Source of the DNA: Crocinitomicaceae bacterium
GTDB taxonomy: Bacteria > Bacteroidota > Bacteroidia > Flavobacteriales_D > Crocinitomicaceae
Length of the DNA: 64,000 nt
Direction: 5' to 3'
NCBI GenBank assembly: GCA_029254025.1
Contig: JAQWYK010000039.1
Span: 186,001-250,000, forward strand
The notes beneath the pieces are model-generated. The model was not told where the DNA came from. It made no database searches and saw only the letters and a list, made by a program, of their open reading frames with translations. Positions 53,501 through 61,012 of the stretch are shown in pieces (the stretch's first letter is position 1; the number at the start of each line of letters is the position of its first letter). A program made the position numbers and the translations under genes.

Positions 53501-54991
53501 ATTTTTAGGATTGGTGATGGTAGGCTTCAATAATTTTAAGAACAAGGCATCTTGGCCAATGATACCATCTGTAGAGAACTCACCTACCTGGTAAGTTCTC
53601 CCTGAGTACGTATATTCGTATGCAACCGCTAATACCTCATCATTGTTCAATGGGAGATTCACAGAAATGTATCCCAATTGGGCGTTATAGGTAAATTCTT
53701 GGTCAGTCAGTCTACGTGCATTTTCTAATTTTTCATATTCCAAGGCTTGGCGAAATGGACCAGGTTGAGAAACGGTTGATTCTAGCGCAACAACTGCATT
53801 ATTAAATCCACGAATGGTAGGGTTGTTTGTAATGAATTGATACAATCCATTCGCATTATTATCCGGAAGGGGATTTGAGGAAGTACTACCAGGATTTCCA
53901 GACCAGTTATCCGGATTTACTTCTCCTAAATCGGTAAATGCGATGACGTTTCTGGTATCTTCCACTCGATTCGTCATGTTGGTTAACCATACTTCAATTC
54001 GAGTGATATCAACTAACGAATTAATAATAGGGACAGTCGCCATGGCACCGTCATAACTTTCTCGGTGGTGATAATTAAGGAAATAGTGACGGTTGGCTTC
54101 ATATTCGTCCGCCTTGAGCTCGAATTCTTGGACCTGGGCTCCACCGTTGATATTAATCTCTTGTTTTCTTCCTCTCGAGGTAGAGGCAATTGCATCCACA
54201 GTCAATCGACCAAATCGCATTCGAGTTTTAAGTCCAAATAAAGTTTGGGAGCCTTCGATTAATGAGGTGTTAAGAGGCATGGCCACGTTCCCTGCTTCAA
54301 TTTTTTGAAGAATTTGATCTTCTTTACCCGTCCATTCAAGTTTAGTGATATTATCAAAATCGAAAGCTGCTTCTGTGTTGTAAGAGGTTCCAATTTTCAT
54401 TTTATCTCCAATTTGCCCTACCAAGTTCAATTGAATCTTTTGTTGAAAATCGAATCTTGTAATTCGGCGTTGATTTTCGGGCAGCATAGGATTTTCATAG
54501 CGCGCGGTATTCACCCCCATAGAAATTTCGATAGCTCCCTCCGGACGAATGCTGATTTCATCACTACCGAAAATATTGGCAAATCCTGGGTTATCAATTT
54601 TGATTGGAGGAATGAGTGGCTGGCCTTCTTCTGTTTGCGTATCGATTTTCTCTTTCCAATATTCCTTCATTTGATTTTGACGCTCGTACTCAATGTATTC
54701 TTCCAGCGTCATCATGGAAGGGTTTCGGAAGTTCAATTCGTTCCCTATCGTTTCTTTGAAAATATATTTTCCAGTTTTAGGGTCGTAAACAATGGTGCGC
54801 TTCACACTATTGGGATCTCCGAGGTCAAAACTTTGTGGATTATTTGAAGTAGGGTCATTCGTATTCGTAATCGGAAAAGGTAAATTAGTGCTGTCTGGTT
54901 CATTTTGAGAAAAAACGAATAGAGACGACAAACTCACGCTAAGCATGAGTGCGAAATGAAGTAATATTGTATTTAACTTTCTAATTATCAA
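47525..54991 (-). CDS. sprA: Gliding motility / type IX secretion outer-membrane translocon protein SprA
   Basis: 2488 residues, the size of SprA, which forms the giant beta-barrel channel of the T9SS. Signal peptide 1-29. SprA N-terminal-type segments occur (EEYIEYERQNQMKEYWKEKI near residue 90, FDFQQKIQLNLVGQIGDKM, and a later MLNLSYRTDLPFLTKL-like region), and amphipathic strands fill the remainder to a typical barrel end (VRLRFNLGGL). Around residues 1914-2012 lies an unusual Gly/Arg/Ser-rich run (VGGSARGRGRSIGG) then a Lys/Glu-rich helical segment, probably a loop or periplasmic turn. It is the third gene of the conserved maeB-ruvA-sprA order. A weak hairpin CACC-GAAAT-GGTG (47496-47508) lies just downstream. 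Confidence 0.96.
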   Translation of the reverse strand: MIIRKLNTILLHFALMLSVSLSSLFVFSQNEPDSTNLPFPITNTNDPTSNNPQSFDLGDPNSVKRTIVYDPKTGKYIFKETIGNELNFRNPSMMTLEEYIEYERQNQMKEYWKEKIDTQTEEGQPLIPPIKIDNPGFANIFGSDEISIRPEGAIEISMGVNTARYENPMLPENQRRITRFDFQQKIQLNLVGQIGDKMKIGTSYNTEAAFDFDNITKLEWTGKEDQILQKIEAGNVAMPLNTSLIEGSQTLFGLKTRMRFGRLTVDAIASTSRGRKQEININGGAQVQEFELKADEYEANRHYFLNYHHRESYDGAMATVPIINSLVDITRIEVWLTNMTNRVEDTRNVIAFTDLGEVNPDNWSGNPGSTSSNPLPDNNANGLYQFITNNPTIRGFNNAVVALESTVSQPGPFRQALEYEKLENARRLTDQEFTYNAQLGYISVNLPLNNDEVLAVAYEYTYSGRTYQVGEFSTDGIIGQDALFLKLLKPTITNPKNKLWDLMMKNVYSIGAYQVDQDGFRLDILYNNPDNSLLVNFLPYPGMDNKQVIEVVGMDRLNQNNRPQMDGVFDYKPITYDGNKATNGGTINTRNGRIYFSTIEPFGTTLRKEFEAVGLNPLIINNVAYQELYDSTKIAAQQQPQKNRFYFNGQYKSSISSDIPLNALNVPEGSVVVTAGGIRLTEGSDFTVDYNLGRVKILNSAVLESNQDIKISIESNSVFGFQNKSLIGTHLNYMFNPDFNLGATWMRMMERPITQKVDIGDEPFRNNIIGMDLSYRTDLPFLTKLINIIPTISTKQMSSLTLNAEVAHLIPGAPRAISRQGISYVDDFEGSQSTIDLRNFVAWRLASIPKGQDDLFPEAALKNDWRAGFKRSHLSWYTLDPLFFMNNALTPDHIGNDPALTEDVNIALVNQTDLFPNLNPALGTITNIPVLNMTYYPNERGMYNYDTTNTYDADGNFIDAEERWAGIMRSLTTTDFELTNVEYIQFWMLDPFNEDQDPNGTNSGGDLYFNLGNLSEDILPDSRKAFENGLPIDQTDLQNIDYTSWGKVSTQQVVVNAFDNDPNSRSTQDVGLDGYNDLEERSGYDNFVNWINTNPVLSATAKQEILADISKDNYHYYRGDDYDTQQRNIIERYKYWNGHEGNSPTPEMSSQLNAEGYPTQATNMPDMEDINQDNNLSESESYFQYQISLRQSDLVVGKNYIINSRDYSKGTKNFRWYQFRIPIRNPDKAVNGITDFRSIRFMRMFLKSFNQQTTLRFAKLELIRGEWRRFLESLEAPTDGVQIDPDLTDFNIGAVNVEEHDQRQPINYVIPPGILREVDPSQAFQRQLNEQAMTLEVCNLRDGDARAATRNIGMDMIMYKNLEMFIHAEEIEPTDPLFDNDITVFVRLGTDFRENYYEYEVPLKVTQWGASSDKDIWPEENNLRIVFDELLAVKKERNNFADSPGSNVQYNIEYIKEVNHQKGTSDIDNTVVHPKRLIKVKGNPNLVDVKTVMIGIRNPAQNGGHPWQPDDGLPKCGQVWVNELRLTDFQNEGGSAALARAQVQVADFANVQLAGTYSGTNWGSVDSRVAERQRDTRMTFDVSANAQLGQLLGKKVGISAPFLYTYSVGVINPMFDPYNPDVKLTDYDLVERRRRAQDGQDFNERRSFNFNNVRKERGAGKPAKIWSISNFALNYSYSEDLLRDFRTNYDRTKIWKGGLNYNYTGSPKLFEPFKNVKFMKKSKWWDLVKDANLYLGPKSLSMQNNLMRTYNERQIKNNIPNTNFEFQPIYLKNFTWNRRYNVKYDITRNLKFDFTSNNASIFDENDGEVNRRDNPNSYREFQDSVRSQLSTLGRAMRFDQQYNVAYTLPFNKIPALDWINSNIRYSGAYEWNRPNLGMEAFGNNIQNSRNVNFTTQFNMVNLYRKSELLQSIINDGKGGRSTRRSVGGSARGRGRSIGGKDNKLSRDVAELKKEQALLEKVKTDKLSPEELIEHEKLVAKIEKKLEKKEPRLEKQNENEAEKDERKKELEDKFGKPYHPVTGFAGRLLMSLRNVSFNYTMNDGMLLPGFNQEARLFGMQGASFQDANMRGFAFGQQQRDLFGRETGFEYAPYAADRNWIVDTSLLNTQHTIMHSQNIGVRAGLEPLKDLKIDLTLTRNFTNNSSEFYRFNDSLQDFQQQSRFVTTNVTYTTISLQSAFENLSKDYRSQSFDRLRNARLDVSQFLGTGNSYSFVDSGGYYSGYSPTQQDVIIGAFLTTFSGKPVDGKSINPLRNIPLPNWQISYNGLSKFKSMEKFVQNFTLRHGYTSTVTVSGMQTNLNAVEDENGHLTARDLNNNFIPTQQVQNITISERFSPLIGFDATWKIKNNGLLTKFEWNKERNASLSLANNQVTEMIGSEIVVGTGYKFSNVKMPFKVRGQKLKPSDLNVRFDLSIRDNLTVIRKIVENTNQATAGQRVLSIRSSADYMFNKNLTISLYYDQMMTDPKVATSYPTGNTAAGVRLRFNLGGL

Positions 54992-55001
54992 ATCGTAACA
55001 A

Positions 55002-55577
55002 TTATAAAACTTTTAGTGCGTCCTTGATAAGCAATTCAACGGTAGCTTGGTCATTGAAGATTCTATTCAACGCCTTTTCAGCTGCTTTTTTATCGAATCC
55101 TAAGGACACTAACGCAGTTAACGCATCAAAACGAATAGTATTGTTTGATATTGTGCCGGAATCGTCTGACAATCCAAATTTTAACATTTTGTCTTTCAAA
55201 TCGACGATTACCCGTTGCGCCGTTTTAAGTCCAATTCCCTTTACACTTTGAATGGTAGAAACATCTTCTGAGCCGATAGCGTTTGCTACTTCTGAAGGGG
55301 TTAAGGAAGACAACATTAGGATTGCTGTGTTGGGCCCTATCCCTGATACAGAGATTAACAGATTGAACATGTCTCGTTCTACTTTATCTGCAAATCCATA
55401 TAAGAGTTGTGCATCTTCCCGAACGATAAATTGTGTGTAAATCTTTATGGCTTCATTAGAAGGTAGTTGAGAGAAGGTGTGCAAAGAAATTTTGACCAAA
55501 TAGCCAATTCCACCGCATTCAATCACCACCTCTGTTGGACTTTTCTCAATCAATCTTCCGTTTAAATGTGCTATCAT
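55002..55577 (-). CDS. ruvA: Holliday junction DNA helicase subunit RuvA
   Basis: 191 residues. Domain I OB-fold (IAHLNGRLIEKSPTEVVIECGGIGYLVKI), domain II with the two helix-hairpin-helix motifs (VSGIGPNTAILMLSSL and VKGIGLKTAQRVIVDLKDK), and a C-terminal domain III that binds RuvB. Together with RuvB it drives branch migration. It begins two bases after the maeB stop and ends 10 bases before sprA, so it is in the middle of that operon. Confidence 0.96.
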   Translation of the reverse strand: MIAHLNGRLIEKSPTEVVIECGGIGYLVKISLHTFSQLPSNEAIKIYTQFIVREDAQLLYGFADKVERDMFNLLISVSGIGPNTAILMLSSLTPSEVANAIGSEDVSTIQSVKGIGLKTAQRVIVDLKDKMLKFGLSDDSGTISNNTIRFDALTALVSLGFDKKAAEKALNRIFNDQATVELLIKDALKVL

Positions 55578-55579
55578 CT

Positions 55580-57844
55580 CTATTTATTTTGAGCGTCAAC
55601 TGCTGCAATTTTCACCATATTTACAATTTCACGAACGCTTGCGCCTAGTTGTAATACATGAATGGATTTACGCATACCTACAAGCACAGGCCCAATTGCT
55701 TCTGCATCGGTCATTTCCTGCAATAATTTATAAGCAATGTTTCCAGCAGAAAGATTTGGGAAAATCAACGTGTTGACTTCTTTGTTTGCTAGATCAGAAA
55801 ACGAGAATTTATCCATCATTAATTCATTATTCAATGCAAAGTTTGCTTGAACTTCTCCGTCCACGGTTAATGTGGGGTATTTCTCGTGGATGATTTCCAC
55901 TGCACGACTCATTTTATCAGCATCTCTACCTGGAGAGGAGCCGAAGTTTGAGTATGAAAGCAACGCAATTTTAGGAGTCACTTTAAACTTGCGAATAGTT
56001 TTTGCTACGTTATTCGTTATTTCAGCAATTTCTTCTGCTGTTGGGTCAAAGTTAACCGTAGTGTCTGCCAAGAAAAGAGGTCCTCTTTTTGTTATTAAGA
56101 TGTACACTCCAGCAACGCGATCTACCCCTTTCTCAGTTCCGATTACTTGCATAGCTGGACGCAATACGTCGCGGTAGTTTCGTGTAGCACCGGATATCAT
56201 TGCGTCTGCGTCCCCCATATGCACCATCATAGCGCCAAAATAGTTGCGTTCACGCATGATTTTAAGTGCTTCGTATTCTGTAAACCCTTTTCGATTGCGC
56301 ATTTCGAAAAACGCTTCTCCGTATTTTTTTCTGCGTTTTAGTTCTGCATCACTTTTAGGATCAATGATTTCTACTTCCGGAAATTCCATGCTGAATTCTT
56401 CGATCATTTCAAGGACACGCTCTTTTCTTCCGAGCAAAATAGGCAACGCCACTCCTTCTTCGTAGGCTGTTTGTGCGGCTTTCAAAATCTTGTAGTTGTC
56501 TGCTTCAGCAAATACAACCCGTTTTGGATTACGTTCAGCTTTTTCAGTAAGTGTGCGAACTAGCTTATTGTCTAATCCGAGTCTTTTCTTCAGTTCAGCT
56601 TCGTACTTATCCCAATCTTGGATTGGGTTTTTAGCTACTCCAGAGTCCATAGCTGCTTTTGCCACGGCAGGAGCAACATAATAGATTAATCGAGGGTCCA
56701 ATGGTTTTGGAATAATTTGTTCCTTACCAAAGGAAATATTTTTTTCACCGTATGCTTCACTTACTTCATCCGGCACAGATTCTTTTGCGAGCGCAGCGAT
56801 AGCATGAACCGCAGCTAATTTCATTTCCTCATTAATAGTTGTAGCTCGAACGTCCAATGCTCCTCTGAAAATATATGGAAAACCGAGAACGTTATTTACC
56901 TGATTAGGATGGTCTGAACGTCCTGTTGCCATGATTAAATCTTTTCGAGTACTCATGGCATCTTTGTAAGTGATTTCCGGATCGGGGTTGGCCAATGCAA
57001 AAACGATTGGGTTTTTTGCCATCGATTTCACCATTTCTTTAGACATTAATCCACCTCGAGAAAGTCCTAAGAAGACATCTGCACCTGTGATTGCATCTTC
57101 CAACTCAATACTTTTTTCATGCACGGCGAAGAGGGCCTTGTTTCCTTCTAATTCTTTACGTTCTTTACATAAGAGTCCTTTGCTATCAAACATAAACATG
57201 TTCTCAGGTTTAGCGCCTAAGGAACGGTATAGCTTTCCACACGACATAGCTGATGCCCCTGCTCCGGAAATAACGATTTTCACCTCATCAATTTTTTTGT
57301 TGGTAAGCTCTAAAGCATTGAGCAGGGCAGCAGAAGATATTATTGCAGTACCATGCTGGTCATCATGCATGATTGGTATATCGAGTTCCTTCTTAAGGCG
57401 TTCCTCAATTTCAAAAGCTTCAGGCGCTTTGATGTCTTCTAGGTTGATTCCACCAAAAGTTGGCGCAATTGCTTTCACGGTTTGTATAAATAACTCAGGG
57501 TCACCAGCATCAACCTCAATATCAAACACATCAATATCTGCGAATATTTTAAAAAGCAATCCTTTTCCTTCCATTACAGGTTTTGACGCAAGCGGGCCGA
57601 TATCGCCCAAGCCTAATACAGCAGTGCCGTTAGAAATTACCGCTACGAGGTTCGCTTTGCTCGTATATTTATAAGCATCATCAGGGTTTTCAGCAATTTT
57701 TAAACAAGGCTCTGCAACGCCAGGAGAATATGCGAGGGATAAGTCTCGTTGTGAGCTATAGGGTTTGGTTGGGATAACTTCAATTTTGCCCGGCTTACCT
57801 TGTGAGTGATAGTCGAGTGCATCTTGTTTTCTAATTTTAGCCAT
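55580..57844 (-). CDS. maeB: NADP-dependent malic enzyme with phosphotransacetylase-like domain
   Basis: 754 residues. Residues 1-430 are the malic enzyme domain: YSPGVAEPCL at the start, then GLGDIGPLASKPVMEGKG, DDQHGTAIISSAALLNA, VISGAGASAMSCGKL and NPDPEITYKDAM. Residues about 430-754 are a phosphate acetyl/butyryltransferase-like domain (PKRVVFAEADNYKIL, VHMGDADAMISG, then TVNFDPTAEEIAEI), typically regulatory rather than catalytic in MaeB. It makes pyruvate and NADPH from malate. The ATG at 57844 is preferred to the upstream 57889, since the domain starts at MAKIRKQDALDYH. Confidence 0.95.
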   Translation of the reverse strand: MAKIRKQDALDYHSQGKPGKIEVIPTKPYSSQRDLSLAYSPGVAEPCLKIAENPDDAYKYTSKANLVAVISNGTAVLGLGDIGPLASKPVMEGKGLLFKIFADIDVFDIEVDAGDPELFIQTVKAIAPTFGGINLEDIKAPEAFEIEERLKKELDIPIMHDDQHGTAIISSAALLNALELTNKKIDEVKIVISGAGASAMSCGKLYRSLGAKPENMFMFDSKGLLCKERKELEGNKALFAVHEKSIELEDAITGADVFLGLSRGGLMSKEMVKSMAKNPIVFALANPDPEITYKDAMSTRKDLIMATGRSDHPNQVNNVLGFPYIFRGALDVRATTINEEMKLAAVHAIAALAKESVPDEVSEAYGEKNISFGKEQIIPKPLDPRLIYYVAPAVAKAAMDSGVAKNPIQDWDKYEAELKKRLGLDNKLVRTLTEKAERNPKRVVFAEADNYKILKAAQTAYEEGVALPILLGRKERVLEMIEEFSMEFPEVEIIDPKSDAELKRRKKYGEAFFEMRNRKGFTEYEALKIMRERNYFGAMMVHMGDADAMISGATRNYRDVLRPAMQVIGTEKGVDRVAGVYILITKRGPLFLADTTVNFDPTAEEIAEITNNVAKTIRKFKVTPKIALLSYSNFGSSPGRDADKMSRAVEIIHEKYPTLTVDGEVQANFALNNELMMDKFSFSDLANKEVNTLIFPNLSAGNIAYKLLQEMTDAEAIGPVLVGMRKSIHVLQLGASVREIVNMVKIAAVDAQNK

Positions 57845-57962
57845 AGCTTTTTGTTGTCTAATTTGAGGCGATAAAAGTAATAAAATCAACTACAAGAACA
57901 TAGAGTAATTGGTAATTTATGCAAAGGATTCACTGGTTTTACCGCGTGCGAATTTATTCCAC

Positions 57963-57993
57963 AAAAAAAAGCGATTGTTCTGCAATCGCTTTT
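57963..57993 (-). terminator. Rho-independent terminator of the 58013-58735 gene
   Basis: Perfect 11-base arms AAAAGCGATTG (57967-57977) and CAATCGCTTTT (57983-57993) around TTCTG, with an eight-T run when read on the minus strand. It lies 19 bases after the stop of the T9SS gene at 58013. Confidence 0.85.
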
Positions 57994-58012
57994 CAATAAA
58001 GTATTAAAAAAA

Positions 58013-58735
58013 TTAGTCTTTAATTACTAGCTTTCTGGAAGGAAGAACCTCTCCGTTCGGAAGTTTTACAGTATACAAATACACCCCTCTAGATAAAGCA
58101 CTTAATTGGATCGTTTCATGTTCTGATTTCAACTTTGCTTTTAGAACTGATTTTCCTAAAACATTGATGATTTCAACTGAGCTTCCTGCAGGAGCGTCAT
58201 TGAACGTTACCTTTCCACTAGTAGGATTTGGAAACGCAAATACATTTAGGTTTTTATAATTTGTTGGGATGTTCAACGAGCAATCTTCTCCTCCAACCTT
58301 ATACTTAATTCGAATAGTATCTAACACAAAACCGAATTCGTCAATTACAAAGTAATCATGGATTGCACAAAAAGCAGCACCTTCAGGAACGAATTGCGGC
58401 TTGAAAATCATTGATTCACCATCGACTAAGGTTGTTGAATTCGGGGTAGTGTATGATGGAGTGTCAGTCGCACTGTAACATAAATCATTATCACAAATCT
58501 GATCTTCGGCGCTGTTACCAATAACACGATCTCGTCTAAATCGAACAGTTATATTGGAACCACTAATATTTTTAACGCGCAAATCCACATAGATAGACAC
58601 GTCCGAAACACCGCCTTCAACGACGTGTTCGGCCCCATTTAAAATTACCGCAGGATTGGAAACTTCATATATTTCTATCTGACTCATTGCGGTAAATGTG
58701 AAAGCAGCTGCGAAAAGAAATAGTAGTTTTTTCAT
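58013..58735 (-). CDS. Secreted protein with T9SS type A sorting domain
   Basis: 240 residues. Signal peptide 1-18 (ending TAMSQ). The middle 130 residues form a small beta domain with conserved-looking Cys (DQICDNDLCY, AAFCAIHDYFVIDEFG). The last 75 residues are a T9SS type A sorting domain (FAFPNPTSGKVTFN, SRGVYLYTVKLPNG, SRKLVIKD). The passenger is not recognised. It has its own promoter and terminator and stands divergent to the thioredoxin-like gene. Confidence 0.85.
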   Translation of the reverse strand: MKKLLFLFAAAFTFTAMSQIEIYEVSNPAVILNGAEHVVEGGVSDVSIYVDLRVKNISGSNITVRFRRDRVIGNSAEDQICDNDLCYSATDTPSYTTPNSTTLVDGESMIFKPQFVPEGAAFCAIHDYFVIDEFGFVLDTIRIKYKVGGEDCSLNIPTNYKNLNVFAFPNPTSGKVTFNDAPAGSSVEIINVLGKSVLKAKLKSEHETIQLSALSRGVYLYTVKLPNGEVLPSRKLVIKD

Positions 58736-58759
58736 GTGAAAGTGTTATAACAGTATTAG

Positions 58760-58790
58760 CAAATATATGAAACTTATTTCAAAAAAGCAA
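58760..58790 (-). promoter_or_regulatory. Putative promoter (TTG, 20 bases, TATATTTG) of the 58013-58735 gene
   Basis: On the minus strand TTG (58788-58790) and an exact TATATTTG -7 box (58760-58767) are 20 bases apart. The ATG at 58735 is 24 bases after the box. Confidence 0.6.
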
Positions 58791-58888
58791 CAAGCATACC
58801 AAACCAACAATAAAGATTATATCTTAGGATTTCAAGAATGCCCTCAATTCATATCAAAAACGATAATTCTTATTTTATTGGTTTTGCA

Positions 58889-58896
58889 TATATTTG
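58889..58896 (+). promoter_or_regulatory. Putative -7 box (TATATTTG) of the secreted thioredoxin-like gene
   Basis: Exact TAnnTTTG match 24 bases before the ATG at 58921. An in-frame TTG at 58894 lies in it and should not be read as the start. The -33 motif is weak. Confidence 0.5.
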
Positions 58897-58920
58897 AAAG
58901 AAATTTATAAAATAAAAACC

Positions 58921-60396
58921 ATGAAAAAACTTGTACTTAGTTTATCTCTACTTATAGGAGGTTCGACTTATGCTCAATTGCCTGATAATGGCATTCTAAC
59001 TCAAAACATTGTTATTACCGATTTGGATGGAAATACTTATGATGTTTTCTCTATTTTAGACTCTGGTAAATCTGTTGTTCTTGACTTGTTTGCGGAATGG
59101 TGCGGGCCATGCTGGAATTATCACAATTATGCGGGAGGTAGTTTTAATCATCCAAATGGCGGAGCCTTAAAAGATTTGTATGCTCAGTACGGTCCAGCGG
59201 GAACAGACGAGTTAATGGTTATCGCCGTTGAAACTGATGCAAGTACAGCACAGTCGCTGCTTTATGGCGGAGCTGGGACTGGTGGATGGGATTGGGTAAC
59301 CGGAACACCTTATCCAATGGCAGATCAAAATATTGGTGGCATTTTTAATCAAGGATATTATCCAACTATTGTACTGATTTGTCCAGATCGTTCTGTTACT
59401 GAAGTAGGTCAAGGTTCTGTAGCACAGCATTATGCAGCTTCTCAGACTTGTCCAGCGGCTCCAACAGGAACCAATGATGGTCGTTTGAACGCTTACTTAG
59501 GAGACATAGAATCTTGTGGGGATGTTGCAGTAGACGTATTGTTACAAAACTTTGGTTCTGCGAACTTAACAGCTGCTACAATCAAAGCGTACATCGGTGG
59601 AGTTGAAGTAGCTTCTACAAACTGGACTGGTAATCTTGCTCAATTTGAAGTTGATCAAGTAAGTGTAGGGACAATTTCTATCGCTCAAAATGAGACACTT
59701 GTTGTCGAAATTGATGGTACAGATGATGACGTTTCAAATAATTCGTTGAATGTTAACTTGAATTATACAAGCAACGATAACTACGGAGATGTTACTGTTA
59801 CAATCAACTTAGATCAGTATCCAGAAGAAACTTCTTGGAACATTAAAAACGGTGCTGGAGTAACTATTGCTTCTGGTGGTCCTTACTCAAGTGCTCCTGC
59901 CTATTCTCAAATTCAAGAAACTGCATCAATTCCTACTACAGGATGTTTTTACTTTACAATGATCGACTCTTATGGTGATGGCTTGAACGGTTCTGCATGG
60001 GGAGGAAACGATGGAAATTATGAATTGCGTGATGAGCAAAATGCACTAATCGTGCAAGGCGGAGGTACTCAGCAGTGGGACGAAGCTAAGAAAGCATTTA
60101 AAATTGCCGGACTACTTTCAGTGAATGATATTGAAGACTTTACTCAGTCAATTACTGTGTTCCCTAATCCAACAGCTACCATAGCTACAATTAAGTTTGA
60201 AACATTAGATGTTGCTCAAACTACCGTGTCTATTGTTAATGCAGTCGGTCAAGTGGTTTACAATGTTGATTTAGGTGTTGTTTCTGGAACACAATCATTA
60301 GATATTGATGCTACGTCTTTAGAAAATGGATTGTACTTCGTTAACATTACTTCAAACGAAGTAACTGCTACGAAGAGATTTACAGTTGCACATTAA
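58921..60396 (+). CDS. Secreted thioredoxin-like protein with T9SS sorting domain
   Basis: 491 residues. Signal peptide 1-19 (ending TYAQ). A redoxin/TlpA-like domain follows with LFAEWCGPCWNYHN (C61 and C64), then DELMVIAVETD and a cis-Pro strand GYYPTIVLICPDRS. The middle is beta-rich (DVTVTINLDQYPEETSWNI, resembling adhesion or metallo-peptidase-like domains). The C-terminus is a T9SS type A domain (VFPNPTATIATIKFE, LENGLYFVNITSNE). It is likely exported to the surface with a free active-site dithiol. It is followed by a terminator and then a TlpA gene. Confidence 0.88.
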   Translation: MKKLVLSLSLLIGGSTYAQLPDNGILTQNIVITDLDGNTYDVFSILDSGKSVVLDLFAEWCGPCWNYHNYAGGSFNHPNGGALKDLYAQYGPAGTDELMVIAVETDASTAQSLLYGGAGTGGWDWVTGTPYPMADQNIGGIFNQGYYPTIVLICPDRSVTEVGQGSVAQHYAASQTCPAAPTGTNDGRLNAYLGDIESCGDVAVDVLLQNFGSANLTAATIKAYIGGVEVASTNWTGNLAQFEVDQVSVGTISIAQNETLVVEIDGTDDDVSNNSLNVNLNYTSNDNYGDVTVTINLDQYPEETSWNIKNGAGVTIASGGPYSSAPAYSQIQETASIPTTGCFYFTMIDSYGDGLNGSAWGGNDGNYELRDEQNALIVQGGGTQQWDEAKKAFKIAGLLSVNDIEDFTQSITVFPNPTATIATIKFETLDVAQTTVSIVNAVGQVVYNVDLGVVSGTQSLDIDATSLENGLYFVNITSNEVTATKRFTVAH

Positions 60397-60410
60397 GCAC
60401 ATAAAATTGA

Positions 60411-60446
60411 TAAGAGAGGCGAGTTATTTCGCCTCTCTTATTTTTT
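60411..60446 (+). terminator. Strong rho-independent terminator
   Basis: Perfect 12-base arms TAAGAGAGGCGA (60411-60422) and TCGCCTCTCTTA (60429-60440) around GTTATT, then six Ts. It ends the transcript of the secreted thioredoxin-like gene 15 bases after its stop. Confidence 0.9.
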
Positions 60447-60487
60447 AGGCACATTATTGGTAGGTTCACCAAGAAAAACAAATTACT

Positions 60488-61000
60488 ATGAAGAAATTAA
60501 TTACAACAATTTGCTTAACAGCAATATTGGGATTGGCATTTGGTCAGGAAGAGAAAGAAATTTTTGATAAAAATGTTCCAGCCGTTGATTTAAAGGATGT
60601 GAACGGAAAAACATGGAATACTGGTGAAATCTCGAATGATGGTAAGCCAATTGTAATTTCATTTTGGGCGACTTGGTGCTCTCCTTGTAAAAAAGAGTTG
60701 AACACAATTCATGAAGACTACATTGATTGGGTGGATGAAACTGGTGTCAAATTGATAGCTGTGTCCATCGATGATGAGCGAACCAAAAGTAGAGTGGTGC
60801 CTTACGTTGATTCAAAAGGATGGGAGTATGATGTTTTACTAGATCCAAATGGAGAATTTAAACGTGCTATGGGAGTTAATAATGTACCACACACCTTCGT
60901 TATTGATGGTGCAGGCAAAATTGTTTATTCGCACAATAATTATGCTCCGGGTGATGAAATTAAATTGTACGAATTACTCCTTGAACTTTCATCCAATTAA
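60488..61000 (+). CDS. TlpA/ResA-family thioredoxin-like protein
   Basis: 170 residues. Signal peptide 1-19 (ending AFGQ). A single TlpA-type domain with the active site WCSPC (C64, C67) in FWATWCSPCKKELN, then LIAVSIDDERTKSRV and a cis-Pro strand NNVPHTFVIDGAGKIVY. It should be a periplasmic thiol:disulphide oxidoreductase, possibly for cytochrome or other protein maturation. It lies between the T9SS thioredoxin gene and the DUF6029 gene, and the next ATG is 13 bases further. Confidence 0.92.
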   Translation: MKKLITTICLTAILGLAFGQEEKEIFDKNVPAVDLKDVNGKTWNTGEISNDGKPIVISFWATWCSPCKKELNTIHEDYIDWVDETGVKLIAVSIDDERTKSRVVPYVDSKGWEYDVLLDPNGEFKRAMGVNNVPHTFVIDGAGKIVYSHNNYAPGDEIKLYELLLELSSN

Positions 61001-61012
61001 ACTTGCTGCGTG

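Noticed and set aside
54305-57674. Long plus-strand open frames opposite sprA and maeB (54305-54847, 56970-57674)
   Set aside because: They are antisense shadows of strongly conserved genes and have no own promoter or recognisable domain.
57963-57993. Terminator read as belonging to maeB
   Set aside because: maeB starts near here and is read away from it; the T-run is on the side that fits the 58013-58735 gene.
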